Notes under the pieces: generated by a model
What the model was told of the DNA's origin: nothing
Databases searched by the model: none
What the model saw: the letters and a program-made list of their open reading frames with translations, nothing else
In this document: piece by piece, positions 7,460 through 15,304 of the stretch
Layout of the letters: each line of letters begins with the position of its first letter
Numbering within the stretch: the first letter of the stretch is position 1
Assembly (NCBI GenBank): GCA_964531735.1
Contig: CAZHGD010000091.1
Coordinates: 1 to 29,323 of the forward strand
Source of the DNA: CAZHGD01 sp964531735
GTDB taxonomy: Bacteria; Armatimonadota; UBA10988
Direction of reading: 5' to 3'
Length of the DNA: 29,323 nt
Program-made: the position numbers and the translations under genes

Positions 7460-8479
7460 GTCGCCGAAGCGCCGCTCGAACTCGGCGGCGAAGACGTCCA
7501 CCGTCGGCTGATCGTAGTTGGTGAAGCGGATCTCGCGCAGGGCGAAATCCGGGTGCTCGCGGCAGAACTCGACGGCCGTGTCGACGAGGATCTCCGCGCA
7601 GAGCGGCTTCGGGAACCCGTAGATGCCGGAACTGATGGCCGGCAGCGCCACCGACGTCAGCCGGCGCTCCGCCGCGCAGGCGAGGCTGGCGCGCACGGCC
7701 GACCGGAGCAGTTCGGGCTCATCGCGCCCGTCGCGCCAGATGGGTCCCACCGCGTGAATGACCAACCGGCAGGCCAGGCTGCCGGCGGTGGTGACCGCCA
7801 CGCCGCCCGTGGGCACCGGGCCATACCGGCGGACCCAGTCGTCGCTCTCCAACTGGATGACGCCGCCGCCGCGCCTCACGATGGCACCGGCCACACCGCC
7901 ACCATGAGCCAAATGGGTGTTGGCAGCGTTGACGATGGCGTCGACCGGCTCGGTGGTCAGGTCGCCATGGTGTACCGCCAGATCGCAACCACTCTCGGTA
8001 GTCACCGAGCAGATTCGTGTCGACATGACATCCTCCCCGGCCGTCCCGCTCAGCCAGCGGCGTAGTTGCTGCCGACACCATTCGGGACGGTTGCGGATAT
8101 CCTCCTCCCAGAGCTCCAGCCAGGTCAGTCCGGCCCGCCGCGCCAGTTGCTGCAGCGCCGCGTCCTGGGCCCGCTTGTGCCGTTGCGCGCGGTTCAGCTC
8201 GCGGCGCTCATAGCGTTGCGGGTCACCGTGGTACCAGGTGCCCTGACACTCGATGACCAGGTGCGCCGAGGGCACGTAGAAGTCGATGGCCACGTTGCCG
8301 AGGCCGCGCCACTGCGGCTCGTAGGCCGCGCCGAGTTGATCGAGCATGGCGGCGACGGCGCGCTCGATGCTGGTGTCGCACCAGATGGCGGGGCCGACGG
8401 CCGGCGCCGGCGTCCGGCCGATGGCGGCGTGGAGCCGACGCCGCAGACGAGCCAGGTCGGGTCCGGGCTGGCGCAGCAT
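7445..8479 (-). CDS. Vsr/DUF559-like nuclease fused to an ADP-ribose-binding macro domain
   Basis: This is a 344-aa two-domain protein. Residues about 36-140 look like a very-short-patch-repair-type PD-(D/E)xK endonuclease: IDFYVPSAHLVIECQG with D66 and E77-x-Q79, then WYHGD, a basic helix and LTWLELWEEDI, matching the Vsr order. Gln replaces the usual Lys of ExK. Residues about 162-344 are a macro domain: GDLT (172-175), VDAIVNAAN (179-187), HGGGVAGAI (192-200) and PAISSGIYGFP (280-290), the classic ADP-ribose pocket of MacroD-type hydrolases. The frame is uninterrupted between the domains. An internal ATG (M152, 8026) has its own strong ribosome site, so a 193-aa macro protein may also be made. 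The start is ATG 8479, 1 nt after the permease stop, so translation is probably coupled to it. DNA repair or defence roles are possible but not shown. Confidence 0.82.
   Translation of the reverse strand: MLRQPGPDLARLRRRLHAAIGRTPAPAVGPAIWCDTSIERAVAAMLDQLGAAYEPQWRGLGNVAIDFYVPSAHLVIECQGTWYHGDPQRYERRELNRAQRHKRAQDAALQQLARRAGLTWLELWEEDIRNRPEWCRQQLRRWLSGTAGEDVMSTRICSVTTESGCDLAVHHGDLTTEPVDAIVNAANTHLAHGGGVAGAIVRRGGGVIQLESDDWVRRYGPVPTGGVAVTTAGSLACRLVIHAVGPIWRDGRDEPELLRSAVRASLACAAERRLTSVALPAISSGIYGFPKPLCAEILVDTAVEFCREHPDFALREIRFTNYDQPTVDVFAAEFERRFGDAVAT
8024..8038 (-). promoter_or_regulatory. Internal ribosome binding site and start for a standalone macro domain
   Basis: On the minus strand GGGGAGG (8038-8032) is followed 5 nt later by an in-frame ATG (8026-8024) at the exact boundary between nuclease and macro domains. 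Spacing and strength are better than at the fusion's own start. Initiation here would give a 193-aa macro protein, a normal length for MacroD-like enzymes. Confidence 0.55.
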
Positions 8480-8480
8480 G

Positions 8481-10820
8481 TCAGGCTCCCACGCGCAAGC
8501 GGTCGAGCCGGCGCACCGCCAGGCGCAAGGCCAGCCACGTGGCCGGCACGGCGACGGCCAGCAGCAACCCGTTGGCCACCAACATGCCCGTGGCCGGCCC
8601 CAGCGACCACAGTGGGTGCGCCGACAGCCACAGGCGGCCGGCCTCCAGGCCCAGCACCACGCCCAGCCCTTGCCCGCGCCAGTCTTGCCTGACCGTGGTG
8701 GCGAGCACCACGGCCGGCAACAGCAGGACGACGGCCAGCCAGTGCATCAGGCCGGCGACGGCCGAAGGCCACTGCGCCAACCGGAAGCCCAGCACCAGCG
8801 TCGGTCCGGCGGCGAGCGTCACGAACACGACGAACGGGGCCAGCACGCTGCTGTAGCGGTCGCGGACCAGCCGACGGGTGGTGACCGGTGTCAACCACAA
8901 CTCGTCCAGCCGGCCGGCGGCGTGCTCGCGCGAGAAGGAGCGCAGGCCGGCCAGGCCGCCCGGGTGCAGGAACAGTTGCGCGCCGATGGTGCCCATGACG
9001 ACCGGCATGATGGCGCCGTTCGTGTCGGCGGCGCTGTAGGTGCCACACCACAGGAACAGCGCGCAGAGGTCATGGACCAGGCTCTCCAGCCGGTTGTCCA
9101 GCCGCATGTAGGCCAGCGCCAGCACCGGCATGACGGCCATGACCAGCGGCGAGAACAGCCAGCCGCGGCGCCGGAGCAGGAGCAGGTCGACACTGAGCAA
9201 CGGGCGGTCGATCGAGGCGCCCCAGCGCCCGAAGGCGGAATTGCCGTTGCCGCGCCGGCGGAGCGGGTCGTGCCGGATGATCCAGATCGCCGCCAGCAGC
9301 AGACCCACCGCCAGAGCGCCCTGCAGGGCCAGCACCTCGGAGGCGGGCGGGAGTGGGATGTCGCCGGTCATGCCGGTGCCCGTACCGGCTTCAGGCGGGT
9401 AGTGCAGTACGGCGGTGAGCGGCGACAAGGCGGCCACGGCGTGGGCCGCCGGATGGGCCACGCGCAGGAGGAACGGGCCAACCAGCGGCGGCAGCATCAC
9501 GGCCAGCGCGGTGACCTCGCGCACGGCGCGATGGAAGCGACTCGACAAGACCAGCAGGAGCACCGTCTCGACGCTGACCGTGGCGGCCAGCACTTGCAGC
9601 AGGAAAAGCCGGTGCCCGGCCGCCGGTGCCAGCAGCGCGGTCGGCCAGCCGCCCAGGCGCAGTGAGAGCCACCACGCCAGCCAGGGCAGCGCCAGCGCGG
9701 GGAGCATGTGCGCGGCCAGGTGGGTCAGCGCCGGGAGCGGCACCGGCAGCCGCTCGTCGCCGTCGGCGGTGCCGGCCCGCAGGCCGGTGCTGAGCATTGC
9801 CGCATAGGCGGCCACGACCGGCAGCGGGTAGGCGGCGGCCAAGAGCAGCGCCAGCAGCAGGTGGGCGCTGTTCTCGCGGGTCGGCATCACCTCCCACCAC
9901 GTGACCAGCGCGCCCCGGTCGAACGCCGTGGTCCAGTTGAAGCCGATCACCAGCAGGGCGAACAGCAGGTAGGCCGTGCCCAGCCCGAGGACCACGCGCC
10001 GCGCCAGGGCCGGCCCTTCGCCATAGACCTCGCCGGCCAGCCCGGCGGCCTGCCGCCAGACCCAGCAGGCGAGCGGTACGAACAGCACCGCGCCGGGCAG
10101 TCGCCAGGCGAACCAGCCCCGCCAGCCGGACATCGTCTCGGCGAGGCGCAGCGTGGCTGGGCCCAGGATGATGACCATCAGGAACACCCAGGCCGGGTTG
10201 AGGAACCAGGCGGCCAGTGTGCGCACGTTGAAGATGAAGTCGGTCCAGTTGTCGACCGTGGCGTTGCGCGAGCGCACTGCAGCGGCGCCGCCCGCCGCCG
10301 CGAGGCAGAGCGCGTAGACCAGCAGCGCGAACAGCACCGCGGCCACGCCGGCCAACGGCGGCGGCGCCGGGCCGGGCAGGAGTGCCATCACCAGGTACAC
10401 CGGCCAGCCGGCGAGCAGGACGCGTAGACCCGCGGCCAGCGGCAGGGCTGCCTTGGCGGCGATGCACTCCAGCGGCCGCAGCCGGCTGAGGCGTAGCGAG
10501 GTGGCATTGCCCGCGTGCTGGGCGTCGGCCATCATGCGCCAGGCCGGGATGCCCGTGGCCAGGACGACCAGCGCGGCGTGCGCCGCGACGAGGATCATCC
10601 AGCGCGCCTGCGGGAACGGTCCGGCATCAAGGCGCTCGCCCCAGCGCAGCCAGAGCAGCAGCGCCAGCGCGGTGAGCAGGACCGTGGGCAGCCACTGCCA
10701 TGGTTCGCCGCGGCGGCGCGTCTGGCGCCAACTGAGCTGGAGGAACGGATTGTCCGGCCCGCAGACGGCTCGTAGCGTGGCGCGCAGAGAGCCCGACAGA
10801 CCCAGCGGCGGCGAAGTCAT
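8481..10820 (-). CDS. Large ABC-2-type permease, two fused permease units
   Basis: This is a 779-aa polytopic membrane protein with a dozen or more hydrophobic segments. Two similar halves are visible. In each, a cytoplasmic start with NPFLQLSWRQTRRRG or LLSVDLLLLRRRGW leads into a membrane helix. The second half, around residues 627-645, has a loop FSREHAAGRLDELWLTP, matching the SxxRExxxGTLELLLLTP coupling element of ABC-2 exporters. This suggests a tandem fusion of two permease subunits. No ATPase partner is encoded in the window. The ATG at 10820 is chosen because a promoter places the transcription start on it (separate entry); there is no good ribosome site, and the frame continues upstream only as an Arg/Ala-rich shadow overlapping the divergent gene. 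It is followed after 1 nt by the nuclease-macro gene. The transported substrate is unknown. Confidence 0.8.
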   Translation of the reverse strand: MTSPPLGLSGSLRATLRAVCGPDNPFLQLSWRQTRRRGEPWQWLPTVLLTALALLLWLRWGERLDAGPFPQARWMILVAAHAALVVLATGIPAWRMMADAQHAGNATSLRLSRLRPLECIAAKAALPLAAGLRVLLAGWPVYLVMALLPGPAPPPLAGVAAVLFALLVYALCLAAAGGAAAVRSRNATVDNWTDFIFNVRTLAAWFLNPAWVFLMVIILGPATLRLAETMSGWRGWFAWRLPGAVLFVPLACWVWRQAAGLAGEVYGEGPALARRVVLGLGTAYLLFALLVIGFNWTTAFDRGALVTWWEVMPTRENSAHLLLALLLAAAYPLPVVAAYAAMLSTGLRAGTADGDERLPVPLPALTHLAAHMLPALALPWLAWWLSLRLGGWPTALLAPAAGHRLFLLQVLAATVSVETVLLLVLSSRFHRAVREVTALAVMLPPLVGPFLLRVAHPAAHAVAALSPLTAVLHYPPEAGTGTGMTGDIPLPPASEVLALQGALAVGLLLAAIWIIRHDPLRRRGNGNSAFGRWGASIDRPLLSVDLLLLRRRGWLFSPLVMAVMPVLALAYMRLDNRLESLVHDLCALFLWCGTYSAADTNGAIMPVVMGTIGAQLFLHPGGLAGLRSFSREHAAGRLDELWLTPVTTRRLVRDRYSSVLAPFVVFVTLAAGPTLVLGFRLAQWPSAVAGLMHWLAVVLLLPAVVLATTVRQDWRGQGLGVVLGLEAGRLWLSAHPLWSLGPATGMLVANGLLLAVAVPATWLALRLAVRRLDRLRVGA

Positions 10821-10826
10821 TGCCTG

Positions 10827-10855
10827 ATCATACTCGGGCCGACCGGCGCCGACAA
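10827..10855 (-). promoter_or_regulatory. Sigma-70-type promoter predicting a leaderless permease mRNA
   Basis: On the minus strand TTGTCG (10855-10850) and TATGAT (10832-10827) are 17 nt apart. Six nucleotides separate the -10 box from the ATG at 10820, so the expected transcription start is the A of the start codon itself. This fits the absence of a proper Shine-Dalgarno sequence there. Confidence 0.6.
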
Positions 10856-10858
10856 GGC

Positions 10859-10887
10859 TTGCGAGTGGCTCGCGCACGGTGCACAAT
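10859..10887 (+). promoter_or_regulatory. Candidate promoter of the sulfatase gene
   Basis: TTGCGA (10859-10864) and CACAAT (10882-10887) are 17 nt apart, each 4/6 to consensus, placing transcription near 10894 and the GTG start 24 nt downstream. It lies back to back with the permease promoter. It is a moderate match only. Confidence 0.35.
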
Positions 10888-10917
10888 GGCGCCCAATCGG
10901 TGTGCTGGAGAACCGCC

Positions 10918-12561
10918 GTGGATCGTCGCTGTTTCCTGCGCACGGGGGCGCTGGCCGGCGCCGCCTGGGCTGCCAGCCGCCGGGCGTCGGCTGCCGCAGC
11001 GCGCCCGAACATTCTGTTCCTGCTCTCGGACGACCACAGCTACCCGTTCCTGAGCTGCTACGGCGATACCAACGTCCGCACGCCGGCCATCGACGCCCTG
11101 GCCGCCGGCGGCATGAGGTTCCACCGCTTCTTCACCACCGCGCCGCAATGCGTGCCTTCGCGGGCCTCGCTGATGTGCGGCCGATCACCGGTGGCCGCGC
11201 GGATCACCCGGTTCTCGTCGCCGCTCGCGCGCGAGGAGACGACCTTCCCCGAGTTGCTGCGGCAGCAGGCCGGCTACTTCGTGGGTGTTTGCGGCCGGAC
11301 CTACCACCTCGACGGCTCGGGTCGCCACGGCGGCTCTGCCACGGCCGATCTGCTGGCCAAACACAAGCTGCTGACTTTCGCCGACCGCTTCGACTATGTG
11401 AAGCAGGGCTCGGACAAGTTGGCCGTCGAACAGATGGCCGAGTTCCTCGACCGCAAGCCGGCGGGCCAGCCGTTCTGCCTGTGGCTGAACTACAGCGACC
11501 CGCACCATCCGTGGAACGCGCCGGCGAGCGACCGGCCCGACCCGGCCACGCTGAAGGTGCCCGGTTGGCTGCCGGACCTGCCGGGGATGCGTGCGCAGTT
11601 GGCCGACTACTGCGCCGAGGTCAACCGGCTCGACCGCAGCGTCAAGGCCACGCTCGACCTGCTGGCCGCGCGCGGCTTCGCCGACCACACCGTGGTGGTC
11701 TTTGCCGGCGACAACGGCCTGGCGTTTCCTGGCGGCAAGGGCTCGCTACGCGACCCGGGCTGCCACACACCGTTGGTGGTGCGCTGGCCGGGCCAGGTCA
11801 GGCCCGGTGGCGAGTCGCGCGCGATCCTGAGTGGCGAGGACCTGGCGCCGACGCTGCTGGCCGCCGCGGGTGTGCCGGCGCCGGTGCGCATGACCGGGGT
11901 CAGCTTCCTGCCCATCCTGCGCGGCGAGGCGGCCACCGTGCGCCCGTACGTGTTCACCGAACGTGGCCCGCACGGCAGCGCGCCGGTCACGGCCAACATG
12001 AAGAGCAGCGGTTACGACCTCAGCCGCGCGGTGCGCAGCGGCCGCTGGAAGCTGATCTACAACTGCACGCCGTGGATCCCGTATGGCCCCGTCGACTCCA
12101 CCGGCGAGGCGGGCTGGCAGCAGATGGTCGCGGCCCACGCAGCGGGCCAACTGGCGCCCGAATGGGTGGCTGCCTGGTTCACCACGCCGCGGCCGGTCTA
12201 TGAGCTGTACGACCTGCAGGCCGACCCGAACGAGCTGCACAACCGGAGCGGCCAGCCAGCGGTGGTCGCGGTCGAGCGCGAGCTGCGCGTGGCGCTGGCC
12301 GAGAAGATGGTCACCGACTTCGACTATCTGCCGTTGCCCGCCATTCCTGAAGCCGGCGACCGCCCTGGCAACGGCCGCGCGGCGCAGTTCGAACGCCTCG
12401 ACCGCAACCGCGACGGCCAGCTGAGCTTCGAGGAGTTCCGCGGCGAGCGCGATCCGGCCGAGGCGCGCCGGTGGTTCGACCGCCGCGACACCAACGGCGA
12501 CGGACACCTGAGCCGCGAGGAGTATGTGCCGGAGGCGCCGCTGCCGAAGCCGGGCCAGTGA
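10918..12561 (+). CDS. Tat-exported S1-family sulfatase with C-terminal EF-hands
   Basis: This enzyme hydrolyses a sulfate ester or sulfamate, most likely on a glycan in the periplasm. The product is 547 aa from GTG 10918, which has GGAG at 10907-10910 and a 7-nt spacer; an upstream ATG at 10879 lacks a ribosome site and would bury the signal. Residues 3-25 are a twin-arginine signal (RRCFLRTG, hydrophobic core, AxA). D38-D39 are the metal ligands (LLSDDH). The modification motif C-x-P-S-R starts at C78 and needs conversion to formylglycine. GDNG...GGKGSLRDPG...PLVVRWPG is the usual S1 C-terminal half of the active site. Two EF-hand loops follow at 495-506 and 524-535, a combination common in Planctomycetota-like bacteria. 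It resembles N-sulfoglucosamine sulfohydrolase-type sulfatases, but substrate is uncertain. No FGE-type maturase is adjacent. Confidence 0.93.
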   Translation: MDRRCFLRTGALAGAAWAASRRASAAAARPNILFLLSDDHSYPFLSCYGDTNVRTPAIDALAAGGMRFHRFFTTAPQCVPSRASLMCGRSPVAARITRFSSPLAREETTFPELLRQQAGYFVGVCGRTYHLDGSGRHGGSATADLLAKHKLLTFADRFDYVKQGSDKLAVEQMAEFLDRKPAGQPFCLWLNYSDPHHPWNAPASDRPDPATLKVPGWLPDLPGMRAQLADYCAEVNRLDRSVKATLDLLAARGFADHTVVVFAGDNGLAFPGGKGSLRDPGCHTPLVVRWPGQVRPGGESRAILSGEDLAPTLLAAAGVPAPVRMTGVSFLPILRGEAATVRPYVFTERGPHGSAPVTANMKSSGYDLSRAVRSGRWKLIYNCTPWIPYGPVDSTGEAGWQQMVAAHAAGQLAPEWVAAWFTTPRPVYELYDLQADPNELHNRSGQPAVVAVERELRVALAEKMVTDFDYLPLPAIPEAGDRPGNGRAAQFERLDRNRDGQLSFEEFRGERDPAEARRWFDRRDTNGDGHLSREEYVPEAPLPKPGQ

Positions 12562-12581
12562 AGCCGGGCCGGCGGATCGGC

Positions 12582-12587
12582 TATACT
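12582..12587 (+). promoter_or_regulatory. Candidate -10 box before the Uma2-type gene
   Basis: TATACT (5/6 to consensus) lies in the 78-nt gap after the sulfatase, about 50 nt before the next start. No convincing -35 box is found 16-18 nt upstream, so independent transcription of the downstream gene is only possible. Confidence 0.3.
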
Positions 12588-12639
12588 GACCGGTACCGAG
12601 GGGCGCGCAGCCGCCGGCCGCACGCGGCGGAGGACCACC

Positions 12640-13197
12640 ATGAAGCAAGTTACAACGCGAGCCCAGCCGGTGACGGCCGAGGCCCTGCTGGCGATGCCCG
12701 ACGACGGGCAGCGACGCGAGTTGGTGGCCGGGGAGGTGGTGACCATGGCACCGGCGGGTTGGGAGCACGGACGGATTGCGCACAATCTGCAGTTGCTGGT
12801 GGGCAACTGGGTGCGCGCCCATTCGCTGGGCGTGGTCGTGACGGCCGAGACCGGGTTCGTGCTGCGGCGCGACCCCGATACGGTGCGGGCTCCCGACCTG
12901 GCCTTTGTTGCCGCCGACCGGCTCCCTGAGCCAGGTTTCCGCGGGTTCGCCGAGGTGGTGCCGGACCTGGTGGCCGAAGTGGCTTCGCCCAGCGACCGGG
13001 TGGCCGACGTGATGGCCAAGGTGGGTGACTGGCTGCAGGCTGGGGTCCGCCTGGTTTGGGTGCTGTGGCCCGAGGAGCGGCGCATCTCGGTGTTCCGCTC
13101 GGGTAGCGATATCGCGCTGCTCTGCGAGGGCGACACGCTGACCTGTGACGAACTGCTGCCCGGCTTCGCGACGGGTGTCAGCGACGTGTTCGGGTAG
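12640..13197 (+). CDS. Uma2-family (DUF820) PD-(D/E)xK nuclease-like protein
   Basis: This 185-aa protein belongs to the Uma2/DUF820 family, a PD-(D/E)xK-fold group abundant in Cyanobacteria, Chloroflexi, Armatimonadota and Planctomycetota whose biological role is unsettled. Landmarks are the N-terminal RRELVAGEVVTMAPAG, the first acidic residue D86 in RAPDLAF, E113 in PDLVAEVASPSD, K127 in MAKVGDWL, and the final AGVRLVWVLWPEERRISVF. All putative catalytic residues are present. ATG 12640 follows GGAGG (12629-12633) with a 6-nt spacer. It lies 78 nt downstream of the sulfatase on the same strand and converges on a Gfo/Idh gene. Such genes are often solitary and may be mobile, but no transposon end is seen. 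The function is not deducible. Confidence 0.9.
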   Translation: MKQVTTRAQPVTAEALLAMPDDGQRRELVAGEVVTMAPAGWEHGRIAHNLQLLVGNWVRAHSLGVVVTAETGFVLRRDPDTVRAPDLAFVAADRLPEPGFRGFAEVVPDLVAEVASPSDRVADVMAKVGDWLQAGVRLVWVLWPEERRISVFRSGSDIALLCEGDTLTCDELLPGFATGVSDVFG

Positions 13198-13210
13198 CGC
13201 CGGGCGCTAC
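13194..13210. terminator. Hairpin shared by the Uma2 and Gfo/Idh stop codons
   Basis: GTAGCGC (13194-13200) and GCGCTAC (13204-13210) flank a CGG loop. The TAG in each arm is the stop codon of the gene entering from that side, so the 9-nt gap between the two genes is essentially this hairpin. There is no T-run. Confidence 0.45.
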
Positions 13211-14490
13211 GGCTGCAAGGCGTGCGTCTCGTCGAGCCAGGACCAACCAGCCGGCGGCAGCCCGTAGTCGGGAATGGGCAGCAACTCGCCACCGCGCTTG
13301 GCTGATTCGTGGGCCACGATGCCGGGTGCGTTGTAGCGCGCGGCCAGCCAGACGTGGTTCGGTGGCAGCTTGTTGGCGACCACCGCGCGCACGAAGTCAT
13401 TGACCAGGAACACGTGGGTGCCGTCATGCCCGTTCGGCACGCCGGCGAACTCCACCGGCAACTGCTGCCACGGCTGCGCCGCCGACACGCCCAGGAACTT
13501 CTTGCCCAGGTACTCACGCGGCAGGTCGCCCAGGTTCTCCTCGGTCACCTCGACGCCGTTGAAGGTGCGGATCGCGCTCACGTCCTCCGAGCGGAACTTG
13601 ACCGCGTGGGCGGCCTCGCGGTGGGCCGCATCGTCGCGCAGGTCGTAGCCGGGCGGGAAGTCGAGCCAGGTGAACACGCCCTGGCCGGGCTGCTCCTCAT
13701 AGGCAGCGTGGGTGCCCATGATGGTCATGCGGCCGTCACCGGCCCCGACGCGGCGGAACTCGTTGACGCGTGCCATGCCGCCGTCGGCGGTGCGGAACAG
13801 CGCCGACTGGTTGCTGAACGTGTTCTGCCAGAGGCTGACCCCGGCGTCGAAGATGCCATCGGGATGGTCGTCCACGTACCCGAAGCAGCAGACCTCGGTC
13901 ATGCGGCTGAAGGTGACACCGAGGACGAACGCCGTGGAGTGGGTGGGGTAGAGCATCGGCGGGAAGCTCGCCGTGGGCTTCCACTCGTTGCCGCCGCTGT
14001 ACATGAACGACTTGTACATGTGCGCCATGTCGTGGTGGTACTGGCCCTCGCCGTAGACGAACCGGCCGAACTCGCCGGCGGCGAACTTGTCGCGGCAGTA
14101 GGTGGTCTGGGCGCGGTAGTAGCTCGTCTCACCCAACATGTAGATGCGGCCGGTGGCGGTCACCGTCTCGACTAGTTCGGCCAGCTCGTCGAGCGCGACG
14201 GCGGCCGGTACGGCGCTGTAGACGTGCTTGCCGGCCTTGAGCGCGGCGATGGCCTGCCGGGCATGGTGCCAGCGCTGGGTGAACAGGGCCACGCAGTCGC
14301 AGTCGCTGGCACAGAGCGCCTCCAGCGAGTCGAACGTGCGCCGCACGCCGAGCCGGGCCGCCTCGGTGGCCAGCCGATCGGGCCGGATGTCCGCCAGGTA
14401 CACCTCGTCGACCGCCGGATGCCGCTGGAACACGGGCACGAAGCACGTCCCGAACTGCCCCGCGCCGCACAAGCCAACCTTCAGACCCAT
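13207..14490 (-). CDS. Atypical Gfo/Idh/MocA-family oxidoreductase
   Basis: The product is 427 aa from ATG 14490, supported by GGAGGG at 14501-14496 with 5 nt spacing; an in-frame GTG at 14493 is too close to that site. The Rossmann start is KVGLCGAGQFGTCFV. The family EKP loop, which normally supplies the catalytic lysine, reads HVYSAVPAAV at 90-99, so no lysine is in the expected place. The C-terminal domain has GETSYYRAQTTYCRDKFAAGEFG and a His/Tyr-rich stretch (EGQYHHDMAHMY), and ends with a Trp-rich tail. No export signal is seen. Such EKP-less members occur beside ordinary Gfo/Idh genes in glycan-degrading bacteria. Whether this one is a dehydrogenase, a hydrolase-like member or a non-catalytic binding protein is open. 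It is monocistronic here. Confidence 0.85.
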   Translation of the reverse strand: MGLKVGLCGAGQFGTCFVPVFQRHPAVDEVYLADIRPDRLATEAARLGVRRTFDSLEALCASDCDCVALFTQRWHHARQAIAALKAGKHVYSAVPAAVALDELAELVETVTATGRIYMLGETSYYRAQTTYCRDKFAAGEFGRFVYGEGQYHHDMAHMYKSFMYSGGNEWKPTASFPPMLYPTHSTAFVLGVTFSRMTEVCCFGYVDDHPDGIFDAGVSLWQNTFSNQSALFRTADGGMARVNEFRRVGAGDGRMTIMGTHAAYEEQPGQGVFTWLDFPPGYDLRDDAAHREAAHAVKFRSEDVSAIRTFNGVEVTEENLGDLPREYLGKKFLGVSAAQPWQQLPVEFAGVPNGHDGTHVFLVNDFVRAVVANKLPPNHVWLAARYNAPGIVAHESAKRGGELLPIPDYGLPPAGWSWLDETHALQP

Positions 14491-14842
14491 CACTGCCCTC
14501 CGGCGCCACGCGTGCGAGTGCGCCGGACGGAGTCTGCGCCGTTGGGGGTGGCAGATCCTTCACCGCGTGGTCGACCAATGGTGAGTGCCGGGAGCCGCGG
14601 TCGGCTTCGGTGGCGGGCTTCGGCACTGGCAGCCGAGCTGCCCGTGGCACCCGATCCCGCTCTCTCGGCCAAAGTCAGTGCCGTGCGCGAGTAACGGGCC
14701 ACAGCCGTCTCCGCGACGGCCGCTTGCCCTCAACTCCGGCACAGGCCGGGGAGGAGAGGCACCATCACCTCAGAAAGCCACCCACCGACCATGGCCGGCC
14801 GGTCCGGCTGGCCTGGCATATGTCCGCGGGGAGGCCATGCGA
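14491..14842. other. 352-nt intergenic region between divergent Gfo/Idh and GNAT genes
   Basis: I see no convincing gene here. An open frame from 14585 runs through it into the acetyltransferase, but its composition (Pro/Arg/Ser-rich) looks non-coding. Two small hairpins are adjacent: GCCGTC/GACGGC with a 5-nt loop (14704-14720), and CCGGC/GCCGG with a 4-nt loop (about 14736-14749). They could belong to the acetyltransferase leader. No known riboswitch core was recognised and no good sigma-70 promoter was found in either direction. Confidence 0.5.
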
Positions 14843-15295
14843 ATGCGCACTCAGGATGGACGGCCCATCACCTTCGTCGAGGCCGATGCGGCGCTCCAGG
14901 AGCGGGTCGCCCGCGAGTGGGGCGAGGTCCCGGCCCGCCACATGCACCTGGTCGACGGCTTCAGCCTGATGGCGGTGTGCGAGGGCGAGCCGGTCGGGCT
15001 CATCTCCATCGCCTGGCGCAGCCTGCCCGCGCCCTTGCCACCCACCGTGGAAGGCTTCGTGGACATCATCGAGGTGAGCGACGGCTGCCGGCGCCAGGGG
15101 ATCGGGCGCGCGCTGATCGATCAGGCGACCGACCGCTGCCGGGCTCACGGCGCCTACCAGGTGCGCGCGTGGAGTTCGGACGACCGGCCCGAAGCCATCT
15201 CGATGTGGCGAGCGTTGGGCTTTGGCCTGTGTCCGGCCACCGTCTACCCGCGCGGCCAGGAGGTCCGGGGCTACTACGTGGCGCGGGTGATCTGA
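14843..15295 (+). CDS. GNAT-family N-acetyltransferase
   Basis: This 150-aa enzyme is predicted to transfer an acetyl group from acetyl-CoA to an amine. The length is that of a single GNAT domain. The central strand and motif A are clear: VDIIEVSDGCRRQGIGRALIDQA, with the acetyl-CoA pyrophosphate loop RRQGIGRA at 83-90. A following AYQVRAWSSDDRPEAISMWRALGF segment is motif B. Two ATGs occur, at 14837 and 14843. GGGGAGG (14828-14834) is 2 nt from the first and 8 nt from the second, so 14843 is preferred. It is monocistronic, converging on the DUF6785-like gene. The acceptor substrate is unknown. Confidence 0.88.
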   Translation: MRTQDGRPITFVEADAALQERVAREWGEVPARHMHLVDGFSLMAVCEGEPVGLISIAWRSLPAPLPPTVEGFVDIIEVSDGCRRQGIGRALIDQATDRCRAHGAYQVRAWSSDDRPEAISMWRALGFGLCPATVYPRGQEVRGYYVARVI

Positions 15296-15304
15296 GCGTC
15301 GGGC

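Noticed and set aside
14627..14642. Second sigma-54-like site (TGGCAG...TGCC, GG-N10-GC spacing) upstream of the acetyltransferase.
   Set aside because: It matches only 8 of 12 positions and is about 200 nt from the gene start; a match of this quality is expected by chance in GC-rich DNA.
14585..14842. N-terminal extension of the acetyltransferase from an ATG at 14585.
   Set aside because: The added 86 residues look non-coding, and a good ribosome site sits 8 nt before ATG 14843, giving a standard-length GNAT domain.
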